64,000 bases of DNA, from NCBI GenBank assembly GCA_019633425.1, contig WSUB01000013.1:399364-463363 (forward strand), given 5' to 3'. The notes under the pieces are model-generated. The model had not been told where the DNA came from. It made no database searches and worked only from the letters and a program-made list of their open reading frames with translations. Below, piece after piece: positions 9,501 to 20,641 of this stretch (its first letter is position 1; each line of letters opens with the position of its first letter). The stretch is from Tulasnella sp. 424. Lineage: Eukaryota > Basidiomycota > Agaricomycetes > Cantharellales > Tulasnellaceae. The position numbers and the translations under genes were made by a program.

Positions 9501-11586
9501 ATGTCCTTAGCAGGTACACGTCTACGACAACGACAACTTCGTGCCGCGGTCACCCGACGACAAACGCTATACACCTCGGCCGACGACAACAGAGTCCCTG
9601 CCCCACCGCCGGACACATCCTCGGACGACCTGAAGAAGCCCTTTGACGATGAATGCAATAAGCCCATGGACTTTGGTCGACGAGACTTATCATTCTGGCT
9701 GGCACTCGTCTTCCTCGTCGCTCCACTTTACCTCGTCACTCCCCTAAGTTGGGCGTACGCAGCTTATACAGCTCGACGGCTGTATCTGTCCCGCTATAAC
9801 GACGTTCATACACTGTCGTCGACACTAGCGGTGTGGGAATGGGCGCTTTTTGTCTACTGCGTCTTCGAGGTCAGTCCAACGGTCACTATTGAAATCATGG
9901 CGATGACCCAAGCGCTGACCCAACATCGGACTCGGCGTCCGCGCCTTCTGCCGCCCGTTCCACCCGCGCTTCACCAAACTAGTCAGCATTCTCGATATAT
10001 TACCAGTCCCTCGCCCATTATGCCCGCAACTACAAATCCCGAGTCCCACAACGTGACATGCACGAACTCCAGCTCATCTTCACTCGAGTCCTCCAGAGCG
10101 GCCTAGCTCCAAAGGTGGCTCCCAACGCACACCCGCGACCGCAATCCCCAGCCGAACCTCTCGTATCTCTCAAGTACGATGACCCTCGCGCGAGCGACTT
10201 CCGTAATCACTTTCGATTATGGTTTTGGGGTGCACCGTGGAAGGATATCACACGTGAAAGCATGAGACGGTGGCTTAGCTGGGCGGTCTTCGACAAACCT
10301 CTTTCTGAGATAGATAAGATGCAAAAAATCGCCGTCGAGGAAGCCACTATCATGATGGAGAAGCGTGCTGGTGGAAGGTTGAGAGAAGATCCGCCTGAAG
10401 GAAGAGATCACATCGAACCTCTAGCTTTAACTTGGGATCCAGTCAACGTGTGGAGTCGGCCAGGGATTATCTACGTTGTGGGAGAGCTCTTGAACCGATC
10501 TTCCAAGTGGTATCTGGAGTGGAAGTACAGCATGGTTGAAAGGGAATACGAAGGCATAGGGTGAGCCGGGTTGCTCTAACGATGGACTGCATGGCTAACA
10601 ATTCTCTGCTTTAGCTATCTTATCCGAGACCCAACCCCAAACCAAATTCCGGCTCACAGCCCCTTGGTATTAATGCACGGTCTCGGCATTGGGGTTGTAC
10701 AATACCTTCTCGGCGTACTGCTTCTGATGCACCACGTCCCAACCGACCGACCGATCTTGATTCCATTGCAACCAAGCATCTCGCAAACCATTCTTCATCC
10801 CACGCACGTCTTACCTCTTTCCCGCGATCAATGGGTGAACGGGCTTTACCGTCTGTTTGAGAAACTTGGTTGGGATGAAGAGGGAGTTACGATGGTCAGC
10901 CACTCGAAAGGGTCCCTGATCCATACGTGGATGCTCAAGGCGTATCCGGAATTGATCAAGCGTAGCTGTTTCGTTGATCCTGGTGAGCTAGGTGACAACT
11001 TGTTTAATAGATGGACGTCAAACTGATAAGACGTTTCTTCAGTGTGTTTCTGTCTCTTCGAGGGCGACCTTGCTTGGAACTTTGTGTACCGATCACCAAC
11101 GAATGTACGTCTTTTTAGCTGGGATGAGAACCGTTTTTCCTGATTATCGGATGCCCCCCAAAACTCAGGCCATTGAACTGATCATGAAGTACTTTGCTGC
11201 CACTGAGCCTGGGATAGCGTTGGCTGTTCAAAGGCATTTCGACGTATGCATACTTGACAACCAACTCCGATCCAGATCATCGTTAATCCCTTCCTTGTTT
11301 AGTGGGCTGCCAACGCTCTTTGGTTCGAAGAGATCCCTCGTGCTCGAGGTAGGTTTCTCGAACATCTTGAATGGCGCACCGGGCCTAACAGCGGACCCCT
11401 TCCACAGATCCGTACTACGCCGCTTACTTTGTTGGAGGCAAAGATGCCGTCATCGACGGCTGGCGTGTCCGCCGTTACCTTACGAACCACGGCGTCGATG
11501 AGAACCTTTACTGGGACCCGAACGGGCAGCACGGTCCGTCTCACCAACTCTCCCGGAGAAATCCTCCGGCCGCTGACGAGCCATGA
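9501..11586 (+). CDS. Membrane-anchored alpha/beta-hydrolase fold protein
   Basis: Seven exons (9501-9869, 9983-10560, 10615-10982, 11043-11104, 11169-11243, 11303-11348, 11408-11586) give 558 residues. A hydrophobic stretch near residues 69-93 (FWLALVFLVAPLYLVTPLSW) is a likely membrane segment. The hydrolase core starts with LVLMHGLGIGVVQY. The nucleophile elbow is VSHSKGS, a variant of GxSxG with Ser in the first position. The acid residue is probably in FVGGKDAVID and the histidine in HGPSHQ. These three motifs come in the order expected for a catalytic triad. The substrate is unknown; lipase-like or esterase activity is the best guess. First-intron acceptor is the least certain junction. 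Confidence 0.82.
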
Positions 11587-12200
11587 TAGGTCAACCCGTT
11601 TTCGACAAGAAAGGTCTCAAAGCGCTGAAAAACTGGCTCCTCGCATCCGAACCAAAACGTCCCGCTCCCCCATCCGACTCAGGAATCGACTCGTCCGACG
11701 CTTCAGGGTGGAGCGAAAGTGAAGATGAAGTGTTAGATTGCGTCATTCCTAACCGAAGACGACCATAATTGCCTTCTCGTTTCAGAGCTACAGATTTCCG
11801 TGAAGCGGCGCGATCAGAAAACCTGATTTTCTTTTTTCTTATTCTCCTTTTTGACAACTAACTTAATAGCTTTGCAGTTTTCCTCCTGGTCTGTTTTGTT
11901 TTGTTTTGCTTTCGTCGGACTCTCCGAGCTGTTTCCGTAGTTTTGTCCCCTCTTGAAAGTTGGGGCCCTATTCGTTATCTTAGGTAGCTGACGGTCTTGA
12001 TACCCTAATAGTTAACCACAGTCTTGCCTGTGCAAAATAAAAAACTTTAGTCACGGTATTTCGCGGCTCATTAGTCCTTTGGGGCTCCTCCGCATTGCTT
12101 GTCTCTGTTTTCGTGAACGCGTGGCAATTCCTTCTCGCTCGACCACCATCATCAACCCCCCGCTGCCTTTCTAATATTATTCGACGAATCCGTTATAACC
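11587..12200. other. Intergenic region
   Basis: About 610 bp holding the 3' region of the hydrolase gene and the promoter of RPA3. It is AT-rich around 11820-11900 with pyrimidine tracts. I see no gene in it. Confidence 0.6.
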
Positions 12201-12732
12201 ATGGAACACAGCACTCCACGTGTAAACTCTGCGCTACTACCCAAGTACGTCGGAAGGACGGTCAGATTAACTTGCAAAGTCATAAAGGTACGCGTCATCC
12301 TTCTTGTGTTTACCTCAGAAAAAGCGCGTCTCATCGCGTCGCTTGATTTGTTTACTGCAGCTCCAAGGAGAAACCGCTATCGTTAAAGCCCCCGATGAAG
12401 GTCAAGTTACTGTGAAACTTACTAGGGTACGGTTCTACACGAAATGTCGGCTGAGCTTGGTCCACCTGACGGGAGGTCCCATGCTATATAACAGGACGCG
12501 AACATTAGTGATACATTCGTGGACATCATCGGCAAAGTGGAAGATGCTAATACGATCAAAATGTATCGTTGTTCAAATTGGGGGTCAGAACTTGGTACGT
12601 CGCTCTGTGATTCCGAGTCGCCCGAGTCTCCTCGATTCTAAGTCTCTCTGGCTTTCGGATATAACCGTAGATCTCGACCTTGTGAACAAAGCCGTTGAAG
12701 AAGTGCACCGATTAACCGACTGGTTTAACTGA
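12201..12732 (+). CDS. RPA3: Replication protein A 14-kDa subunit (RPA3)
   Basis: Four exons (12201-12287, 12361-12426, 12495-12594, 12671-12732) give 104 residues, the usual length of the smallest RPA subunit. The sequence has the family start STPRVNSALLPKYVGRTVRL, then KVIKLQGETAIVKAPDEGQV, and FVDIIGKVEDANTIKMY with the OB-fold strand pattern. It ends DLDLVNKAVEEVHR, the C-terminal helix that forms the three-helix bundle with RPA1 and RPA2. The heterotrimer binds single-stranded DNA in replication and repair. The first ATG fits both the family start and the context ACCATGG. The gene looks complete. Confidence 0.9.
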
Positions 12733-13054
12733 ATAGTCACCCTATTTAATATCCATTTGCTGTCATCCTCGACCTTAACCGATCTGAAGCCACGATGTAC
12801 TAGTGCAAACCGACTCATGGAGCACTATATCCATTTCCTTCAAGGAAGATCAAATATGCATCGAAAAATTAGTCCGAGAAACTATGAAAGATAAAAGTAG
12901 AAAGCCCAGACAGAGGCCACCGAAAAAAGGAAGAAGAAAAAGAAAGAAAAAGAAAAGAGTAGTGGATATCCTGACAAACGTCGTTCCTTTTGACCGTATA
13001 TGCTCGTCCCAGAAAAAGTCGTTAAACACATGAACATCGTGGCTCGATATCCTC
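12733..13054. other. Convergent intergenic region
   Basis: About 320 bp between the 3' ends of RPA3 and the first membrane-protein gene. It includes a purine-rich run of AAG/AAA repeats at 12890-12960. No gene is seen. Confidence 0.55.
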
Positions 13055-14493
13055 CTAAATCTCCGCAACACCGGTGTACCGTCCACCTCCGGCGGTTGAA
13101 TTGTCGTGTTGATTTGACGGGGTGGTGGACGCGGTGATCATAGTCGACTGATACCCAAATGAAGCTGGAGTCTTGGGGAAAGTCGAAGGATCCGATGGGT
13201 CGTAGAGCTTCGGTGGGTTTGGTGTCGAGCTGCCGGAGAAGGCGGTGGGCGATGTCGTCGGAGGATACGAGGCACCGTAATCGACCGCAGCTGGGTAATC
13301 GCCATCGCCGGCTTGACCCATCTGCGGACCACCAGGAGGGTAGTAGGCTACTGGAGATGGGATGAGAGCTTGTTTTCGTTGGCGTCGGACAAGCAACCAA
13401 ACAAGGGCTCCGATTAGGGCGAGGAGGGCGATTCCTCCGATAACGCCTAGCGGTAGAATGCGTCAGCACACAACAGACACCAAGAAATGAGACCGATAGG
13501 GAGCTCACCTCCGGCGATGGGACCGGCGTTGGACTTGCTGCTTCCGGTCGAGGGCGAGCCGGTCTGTGAGGCCGTGGCCGCGCCGGTCTGGGTTCCGACA
13601 TCCCCAGCAGTGGAAATGTGATAACTGATGCTCGCAGTTGGAGTGCCATAGTATGTCGACTCGGGCCCTACAAGTCGAAAGTTAGCTTCTAGACAAAACA
13701 ATAGTGTCATTGTGCCCTGCGGAAAGAATACTGACCTACAGAGACTTGGGGCAACGCCAAAGTGTAGTTCCAGAAATCAGTCAACCCGACATTTTGATAT
13801 GCCCAGGCTGGTACACCCGTTCCGAGGGGAATGTCGAGAGGGTATTGTGCGACGGTGGTCTGGTTTTGCCCGCAACTTCCATGCCAGAACGACCAGCTAA
13901 CCCATTCGTGATTCTGGCACTGGGCGCAAGCGCTGACTAACGAGTAAACCTGGAGAGCAAGGATGTGAATTTCACCGCACACTCTCGAAGTTGAGGAAGA
14001 GCCGTACCACTGAGCTGCAAGCACAATAGTTTACGTCTTGCATACTAGGCCCTATAGGAATCGGGCCGATGTTAGCTTCGCCAAACGAGCGATGCAGATA
14101 AGGATCGTTACTGACCGACATATGTCTGGTTCGGTCCCAGCGCTGGGACAGCATAGTTCTTTCCTTCTGATGAGCAAGGGACTTGCAGATATGCAGCAAC
14201 TAGGCACGGATTCTGTCCCTCCTTGTTGTTCAGCTAGATGGCCAGGATTGGGATGAGCCGGCATTAATGTGATGGCAGTTCAACAACCAACGAGGACGCG
14301 GACAACGATGCACTCACGTAGTTAAAGTTGCTCGCACAGACCACGTTTGTCTGAAAAGGGTAAGACAAAACGTGTTAAGGCCATAATGATTCTGCGAAAG
14401 CTGAGCAGCTTTTCCTGAGCGGTGGGAGCGTACCGTTTGAGCCTGAACCGGTGAAGTTGACCAGAATGCCGAAAGTAACAGAAACCCAATCAT
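13055..14493 (-). CDS. Single-pass membrane protein with cysteine-rich ectodomain, copy 1
   Basis: The start at 14493 gives a signal peptide (MIGFLLLSAFWSTSPVQAQT). About seven short introns separate the exons, for a protein of about 340 residues. The ectodomain has conserved motifs NVVCASNFN, GQNPCLVAAYL, VNYCACSSV, SACAQCQ and the tryptophan-rich WVSWSFWHGSC. A Ser/Thr/Gly-rich stalk follows, then a membrane segment (IGGIALLALIGALVWLLV), a basic stop-transfer RRQRKQ and a Pro/Ser/Tyr-rich cytoplasmic tail with KLYDPSDPSTFPKTP. This layout resembles fungal surface sensors such as Mid2/WSC proteins but the ectodomain is a different type. I know similar ectodomains in mushrooms but no function. 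The neighbour at 14986 is a paralogue. Confidence 0.75.
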
Positions 14494-14985
14494 CCTCCCG
14501 AAATGCCTCGATACCACTAGCGCTGCGTTACACGTTGGAAGGAGGGTAGTGCGTGTAGGAGGCGCAGGCGAGAATTGAGGCCGTGGAGGGTGAGGAAGAG
14601 GGCAAAGCGTTTGCCAATGTCGCTTAAGGTATTCGCGGCATTCTGAGCGACAGCCCGCATGTGTGGGAATAAGCCGTGTCGCCCTATATTGGTGACTACA
14701 CATTGCACAGCCAGCCTCCCGGCCATCCCGATCCGTTTGTCGCGCATTTCCTCATTCCGGTTCCCCCGAATAGTGCTGCATTGATTATCTAAAAATAGAG
14801 TTGCATAAATCTCGAGGATCTTGGGTTCCTCGATATACATAGGAACGTGGTCTATTGAATAGTGTACACATTGAAAGGTATGGGCGTGACAGGCGTGAAA
14901 ACAAAATGGCGAAAGTGTAAAGAATCGTAGAAAAAGAGTCATCAGGGAGTAAAACGTCCAAAATATTGTCCATGTCGTGGTAATG
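14494..14985. other. Intergenic spacer of the membrane-protein pair
   Basis: About 490 bp between the two tandem paralogues, holding the promoter of the downstream copy. I see no gene or strong motif. Confidence 0.55.
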
Positions 14986-16446
14986 CTAAAGTTCTGGTGC
15001 CCCGCTGTATCGACCACCAGTAAGCATCGCGGGGTCGGGAGTGGGGATCCGAATGGAACCTTGGGGGTTTGGAGGGGTCACGTCCGTCAACGACAGTGAC
15101 GTAGATTGATATCCAAAAGACGCTGGAGTTCTCGGGAAAGTCGAGGGATCTGCCGGGTCGTACAGTTTTGGTGGCATTGTGCTGGTACTTCCACTGTATG
15201 GAGACGGCACATGAGGGTATGCTGCACCATAATCCACCGCAGCTGGGAGGGAATGGCGGTCTGTTTCGCCCATCGGCACGCCGGGGGGAGCAAATATACC
15301 CGAAGGAGAGTCTCCGCTCCCTCTTTTCCGTCGCCAACGGATAAGGAGCCAGGCCAATGCGCCAATAAGGGCGAGGAGACCTATCCCACCGATGATACCT
15401 GCGGCAAAAGGAATACCGTCGGCTCGGTAAACGTTTCTCCATCTCCGAGAACACAGAGCAGCTTACCGCCAGTAATTGCACTCGCATTTGCGCTCCCAAC
15501 CCCGGGTGAGGGAGTGCTGGTTTGTGTGTTAACAACCGCGGTCGGGGTGCCGGCATTCCCGGTCATATTCAGTTGGTAGTTGATGCTAGCAGTGGGGGTT
15601 CCATAATATGTGGATTCGGGACCTATATACGAATCACATAATATTAGCTTCATTATATCTTAGTGCGAACTTCTGTGACACGCACCAAGAGTCATCGAAG
15701 TAGCGGTGAGGCTGATATTCCACCTATCGGTCAAGGCGACGTCCTGGAAGGCCCATGCGGGGACAGCCGTCCCCGCCGGAATATCAAGAGGATATTGCCC
15801 CACAGTAATGAGATTCTGAACGCAGTTCTGACGCCAGAACGTCCAGCTCAACCACTCTTCACCCTGACATGCCGCACACGCGCTAGATAAGGAATACACC
15901 TTGGAAACAAAACACCCCTCGTGTCTCAGCATGCGTGTTCCGACACTGCGCAGGTGTCGCTAGATGGTGCTCACCACAGAACTGCAAGTGCAGTAGTTGG
16001 CTTGAGTCGGTGAGGGACCTGGAGGGACCGACGCCGTTCAGCGCGTGCCTGGGACGGCGTTATTGACGCGCCAAAATAAGCTAGACTGACCGGTGTAGTA
16101 CGACTGGTTCTGCAACGCTGCGACGTTGAACTTCGTGCCTTCACTAGAGCATGGCACCTGGAGGTAGGCAGCGACCAAGCACGGGTTCTGCCCTTCTGTA
16201 TTGGACAACTATGAAAGCCACATCCATAAATGTCAGCGATCCTGTTAGTGACGAAGGCGCCCATGGAGCTCAACCTACGTAAGAAAAGTTACTTTGACAG
16301 ACCGCCGAGGTCTAGAGAACCCAAAGTTGGTCAATGACTCGGGAGCTCGAGGACGACATGAAAGGGCGGTTAGTACGTACGGTTTGAGCCTGGACTGGGG
16401 ACGTTGACCAGAACGCCGAAAGCAACAAAGCCGCAAGACCCAACAT
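14986..16446 (-). CDS. Single-pass membrane protein with cysteine-rich ectodomain, copy 2
   Basis: Paralogue of the gene at 13055-14493, in the same orientation. The start at 16446 gives MLGLAALLLSAFWSTSPVQAQT, sharing the end of the signal peptide with copy 1. The exon order is the same, with AVCQSNFSY, GQNPCLVAAYL, CAACQGEEW and WLSWTFWRQNC in the ectodomain, then PESTYYGTPTASI before the stalk. The membrane segment follows (IGGIGLLALIGALAWLLI, then RWRRKRG). The tail again contains KLYDPADPSTFPRTPASF. The shared tail motif suggests a conserved cytoplasmic contact. Function unknown; surface sensing is only an analogy. Confidence 0.74.
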
Positions 16447-19400
16447 GGCTCTTCACCAAAATTTTGTCGAGGAGATGGCGACAACCGTAGAAGAGATTTA
16501 GCAAGAGATGAAGAAGGAGAAAGAAAAGAAAAAAGTGAGAGGGTGGGAGGGGCGGGGGACGAATTACTACAAAGCCTCTATCATCGACATGTTGCTTTTA
16601 GCGCGCTAAAAGAACACCCCGCAGTGAGGCGATCGCTTTTCGGTGAACCCTTAGGGCAGCCCACCACACCGCCGCAACACAATCACAATCAATGATCATC
16701 CTTAAGACGACTCATTCAAGCAGTGCAAGGTCCGCTGAACAGAGCCTCTTATAGTGAATTTGCCTTGTAAAGAAATTAAGTATCCAAACATCGCCCGCCA
16801 AAAATCCCACCCTCGCTATGAAGGGGAATTTCGGACTCAGGCCGAACACGAGGATAATATTCACGTCGGTGTCGCACTGCCATGAGGATATTCTAGCAAG
16901 TACGACGTGTTTCACTGAAAGACACTCCGCTGACCTCGGACTAGTCATCTGCCTGTGGCATTGCCAGTTGAGGGAGGTGCCCCTTGGCGTCTGATGTGAG
17001 TACGATTCATTCGACCACGAGGAGCAATGCATCGAGGACACCATGCCTCCAAAGTATGCATCCTATGAGTCTATAAATATCCCATAGACTTACTAACTAG
17101 AGCTAATTTTGCGGACATGTCGCTATTTTTGTTCAGACGTCTACAAGCTCTCCAAGCCCTCAGCCATGCCCGGCGAACGGTCAATGGCTTAAAAATGCGG
17201 CATTCAGACCAAGCCACAAGGGGGCTGCAACAAGAAAAGGTTACCCATCCATTATGTTTCGTTTTTATTTTCCCAAGCTCTAGAAACAATGGAAAAAAAC
17301 GCCGCCAATGATCCCCGCGATATCCAAATGCCTTTGTATTCCTTCTCCGATTGAACCCTATGTAGCCGCAGCACCTCCGTATCCGCTTTCGCTAGTCGCT
17401 TTGTCGCCAGGGCATAGTAACTCATCGCTATGGCCAAGTGGTGACTAAAGGGCGTTGAAGAAGGGCGGCGAAATTTGAAGGTTTTGATGTGGTACAAGCC
17501 CCAGCTCTGGCTCAGAGGGAAAAAATCCGGGTAGGTCGAATGAGATGTGATGCACCTACCATACTGAATATCTCATTTGTCTAAGCAATACTTATTCTCC
17601 GTCCAAACTATCAACTGAACCCTGTAGAAACGGGTTTTTCAAAACGGGGATCACCGCATTCCAAGCGGGGTTCGTTGCTTGCCGACAGGTTCAGTCAAGG
17701 GATTTAGGTCAGTGGATCGTCAGGGCAAAAAGGCACCTGCTCAAACCAAAGGTCGGCATCGTTACAGGTTCCTGTCAAGGGCAGGCAAGGCCGACTGCAT
17801 TTGGGGACGACATTCGTATCCACGGGACTAGACTAAACGTGGGTGGCGGCGTAGTCCGCAGATCATATTATATCATACTATCGGAGTTCTCAAGGCTTGG
17901 TTTACCTAGGCGATGGTTATTGAACGAATAATAGGTTTCCTTCCGTTCACAACGAATGGCCTGAGCCAAGTTCCAGATCTTCAAGCGGCGCCTGTTTCAA
18001 GCCCGGATCAATCCTGTAGAACCTCATCCGATCTTCTTCAAACCCTCTTCCTCATTTGCGGTCTTATGAAGGCAAGCCACTTCACATTGCTACCAGGAGT
18101 TATGCTGGAGATTGCTACGATATGAAAGCATACAGAGCCTGCATAGTGATATAATAAAAATTTCTGGACCCAAACGGTATAGAACACCAGAAAGACATTC
18201 TAGATGCGTGCTATGGAATATTATCACTTCTGGGACGGGGCAGGACTGAAGGATACCTGCTGTCGAAGCTCACACATCGGGTTAAATGAATGGCTACGGT
18301 GGGAATGGGTATTCTTTACATGAGACATAGAGGCTTGATGGAATTCGAAACAGGAATTAAAGCAAGCCTCGATACTTAAACATGGTGGCGACCTTGCAGC
18401 ATGGGATAGTTTTGGGACCTTGACGCGCAAGGCCCCGGGCATAATATCAACGGGTTGAAGTGGCACGACACAGGTGGAGATAAACGGCGTCTGCATAAGC
18501 CCTGTTGTCGCACTTCTCAGAGCCTGTGTCAGGCGGCTCGCACATGAGAAACCCGAAATACTTGATGGAGAGCCTTGGGGCCGAGTTCCGGGATAAAGCC
18601 CGAGCGCGAGGACCGACCGGGTTCTGATAGGCAAGCCAATCTTCATCCGAAGCATAATCGGCTAAGTGAGACTCAGAAGCAGCCGCCGAAAGGTTAATTA
18701 ACGCGGGGGCGATCAACGCATGGTGCAAGCCACCCCACGCTGGCCACATCAGGATTTAAATCCGAACCACGCTCTCCCGATGCTCGTCACCTCTGCCTTC
18801 ATCAACCTTTTCGCCACTATAACCGCTCAGCTAAAAATAGCCAAAGTTTGATATGGAGCATGAACCATCATTTCCAAAGAAGGAGGCGGAAGACCGAGGA
18901 GAAGGATTGATGGGTGCCCGAAAAACCTGCTGCCGAAGTTGGCCAAATTGGAAGAGATACGATGAACCAGTCAGCCGCCACGATTGGCAGATACCAAAGA
19001 ACCTTAGTGGGAATGTAGAGGTGCTCCTGATATTCGTGAGGTGACAAGCAAACGCGGGGAAGTGACGTTCTCACCAAGCGATCCGCTGAGGGCCTCTTCT
19101 TTTCCGCCATCAACGCGTATCACTCACTATCTCGGTATGAGACGCCCACCCGGTGAGTAAATTTGGGCGCTTCATTTGATATTGAATGCTTCATTTAGCC
19201 CTTTAGGCTCTCCTCGCCGTCAAACAAAATCTCAGCAAAAACGCAGCGAGCGCCTTGGTTTACGCACAACACGTATTCGATTCATTGGCTGAGAGACGGT
19301 TCGAAAAGAGGAAGTCAAAAATGACGCCCCCTTCTTGAGAAGGATTAGATGCTTTATTTTAAAGGCCGGCGGCGACTGTGCTGATCCTTCGCACATGGTG

Positions 19401-19516
19401 GAGTATAGGGTGGTTGTGGGGGCGGATTCCGCCAGATCAAGTCTCCGACATTTAACGCATCCTACTCGCAGACGGTACCTCTTTTTCGCTCTAATGTAGA
19501 GCATTTGCTTACAGTA
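16447..19516. other. Gene-poor stretch of about 3 kb
   Basis: No convincing gene is visible on either strand. Short minus-strand ORFs at 17252-17497 and 18447-18749 have a protein-like look, but I cannot link them to splice-compatible neighbours. The stretch may hold decayed genes or old transposon remnants that I cannot recognise. Base composition and dense stops argue against a hidden long gene. Confidence 0.5.
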
Positions 19517-20201
19517 ATGGTGCTTTATCCGGAATCTGGGGAAAGCTGGGATGCGGGAGTCCGAGAGGAATATTCATGGTGTGCTTTGCAACATATCATT
19601 GTGGCTGAACCTTATGGTGACTGACGCCACTGACCTGATCCCAGAAACTTTTCATGCGGTCATCGACTGGATGTTTATCCGTGAGCGCGTTACGAGCGGG
19701 CCTTCCGGGTTGCAGCGGCATTGCGGGCTGTGGCGTATCTGACAGCCACATTGTCAGACAGCATCCCCACGAGGGGAAAGGAAACTCCGGAGCTGTTTGT
19801 CACACAAGCGGCACGATTCCTCTCTCCCGTGGGCGAGCTTCCCGGTCGGCTAGACGTTTCATTGGAGGTTAGTTTCAGTAAGCAGAGACTAACGCTTCTT
19901 CAATAAATCAAGGACGGGGGAAGAGTTCAAAGCGGCGGTCAACGTATTTACGGATGGTTTCAGGGCGACGAACCAGGTCCCCAGGCTGTCGGATGACGGA
20001 TTCGTTGATATCTCTGTCAAGATGATACTGCGTGACCACAAGACAGGCCAACTTTACTGGGACAACGCATTAAGATGGTATCAGTCTAAAATCACTCACC
20101 TTTTGCTGCAACAGCGTCGACTCCTATTTTTCTTTGTTAGCCAGAACATTGAAATCGTATTCGACTTTCTGAACGCCTACCAAAACGGGCGTATCGACTG
20201 A
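19517..20201 (+). pseudogene. Decayed gene of unknown function
   Basis: Protein-like stretches run in order on the plus strand: an ATG at 19517 leading to ESWDAGVREEYSWCALQHI, then FRVAAALRAVAYLTATLSD and LPGRLDVSLE. After a plausible intron (19868-19912, with a CTAAC branch site) come EEFKAAVNVFTDGF and DISVKMILRDHKTGQLYW. A second intron leads to a short final exon ending at a TGA (20201). The frame breaks twice: near 19682-19692, and in the run of five Gs at 19916-19920. I do not recognise the family. Either both breaks are true decay, or the G-run is a sequencing error. Confidence 0.45.
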
Positions 20202-20353
20202 ATTCACGCTCATAGTATACGTACGGTTTAAAAACTTAAGCCGTACTCCTGGCAAAAGTATGTCGATACATCATGTAGGGATTCTTCGCCACTCAAGCCA
20301 AAGTTATTTCATGTCTGTGGTTGCCCTCGTACTTCGGTAGTACGGGTGTTAAA

Positions 20354-20401
20354 ATGGCATGGAAGGTGCACTCTTTAACATGCACCTTTGGCATACGCCA
20401 T
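20354..20401. other. Stem-loop in the 440-bp spacer before Hid1
   Basis: An outer stem ATGGC/GCCAT (20354-20358 with 20397-20401) encloses an 8-bp inner stem AAGGTGCA/TGCACCTT (20363-20370 with 20381-20388) and a 10-base loop. A smaller hairpin lies just upstream, where CGTAC and GTACG flank a TTCGGTA-type loop. The rest of 20202-20641 shows no gene. Confidence 0.3.
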
Positions 20402-20641
20402 CATGAAGTGCAGTTCATCAGGGTTAATATGTCAAACAATCCTACGACTTAGATTGGGAGTCTCTTTCTTTTATATTAATGTGATCAGAAGTGTTCAGCG
20501 TTCGATTTACCGCTGGCTAGGCTTATTGCCGTGCTTGAGGACTAGAGTGGTTGCCCTGAGCAGAGGCAGCGAACGAACTTTCAAAAACAAGTAAATCCAA
20601 AACAACGATATATTTCGAGTAGCACCAAGTGAAATAAAAGT

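Noticed and set aside
18447..18749. 100-aa minus-strand ORF
   Set aside because: It has a possible hydrophobic start and some cysteines, but no family pattern and no linked exons. I could not support it as a gene.
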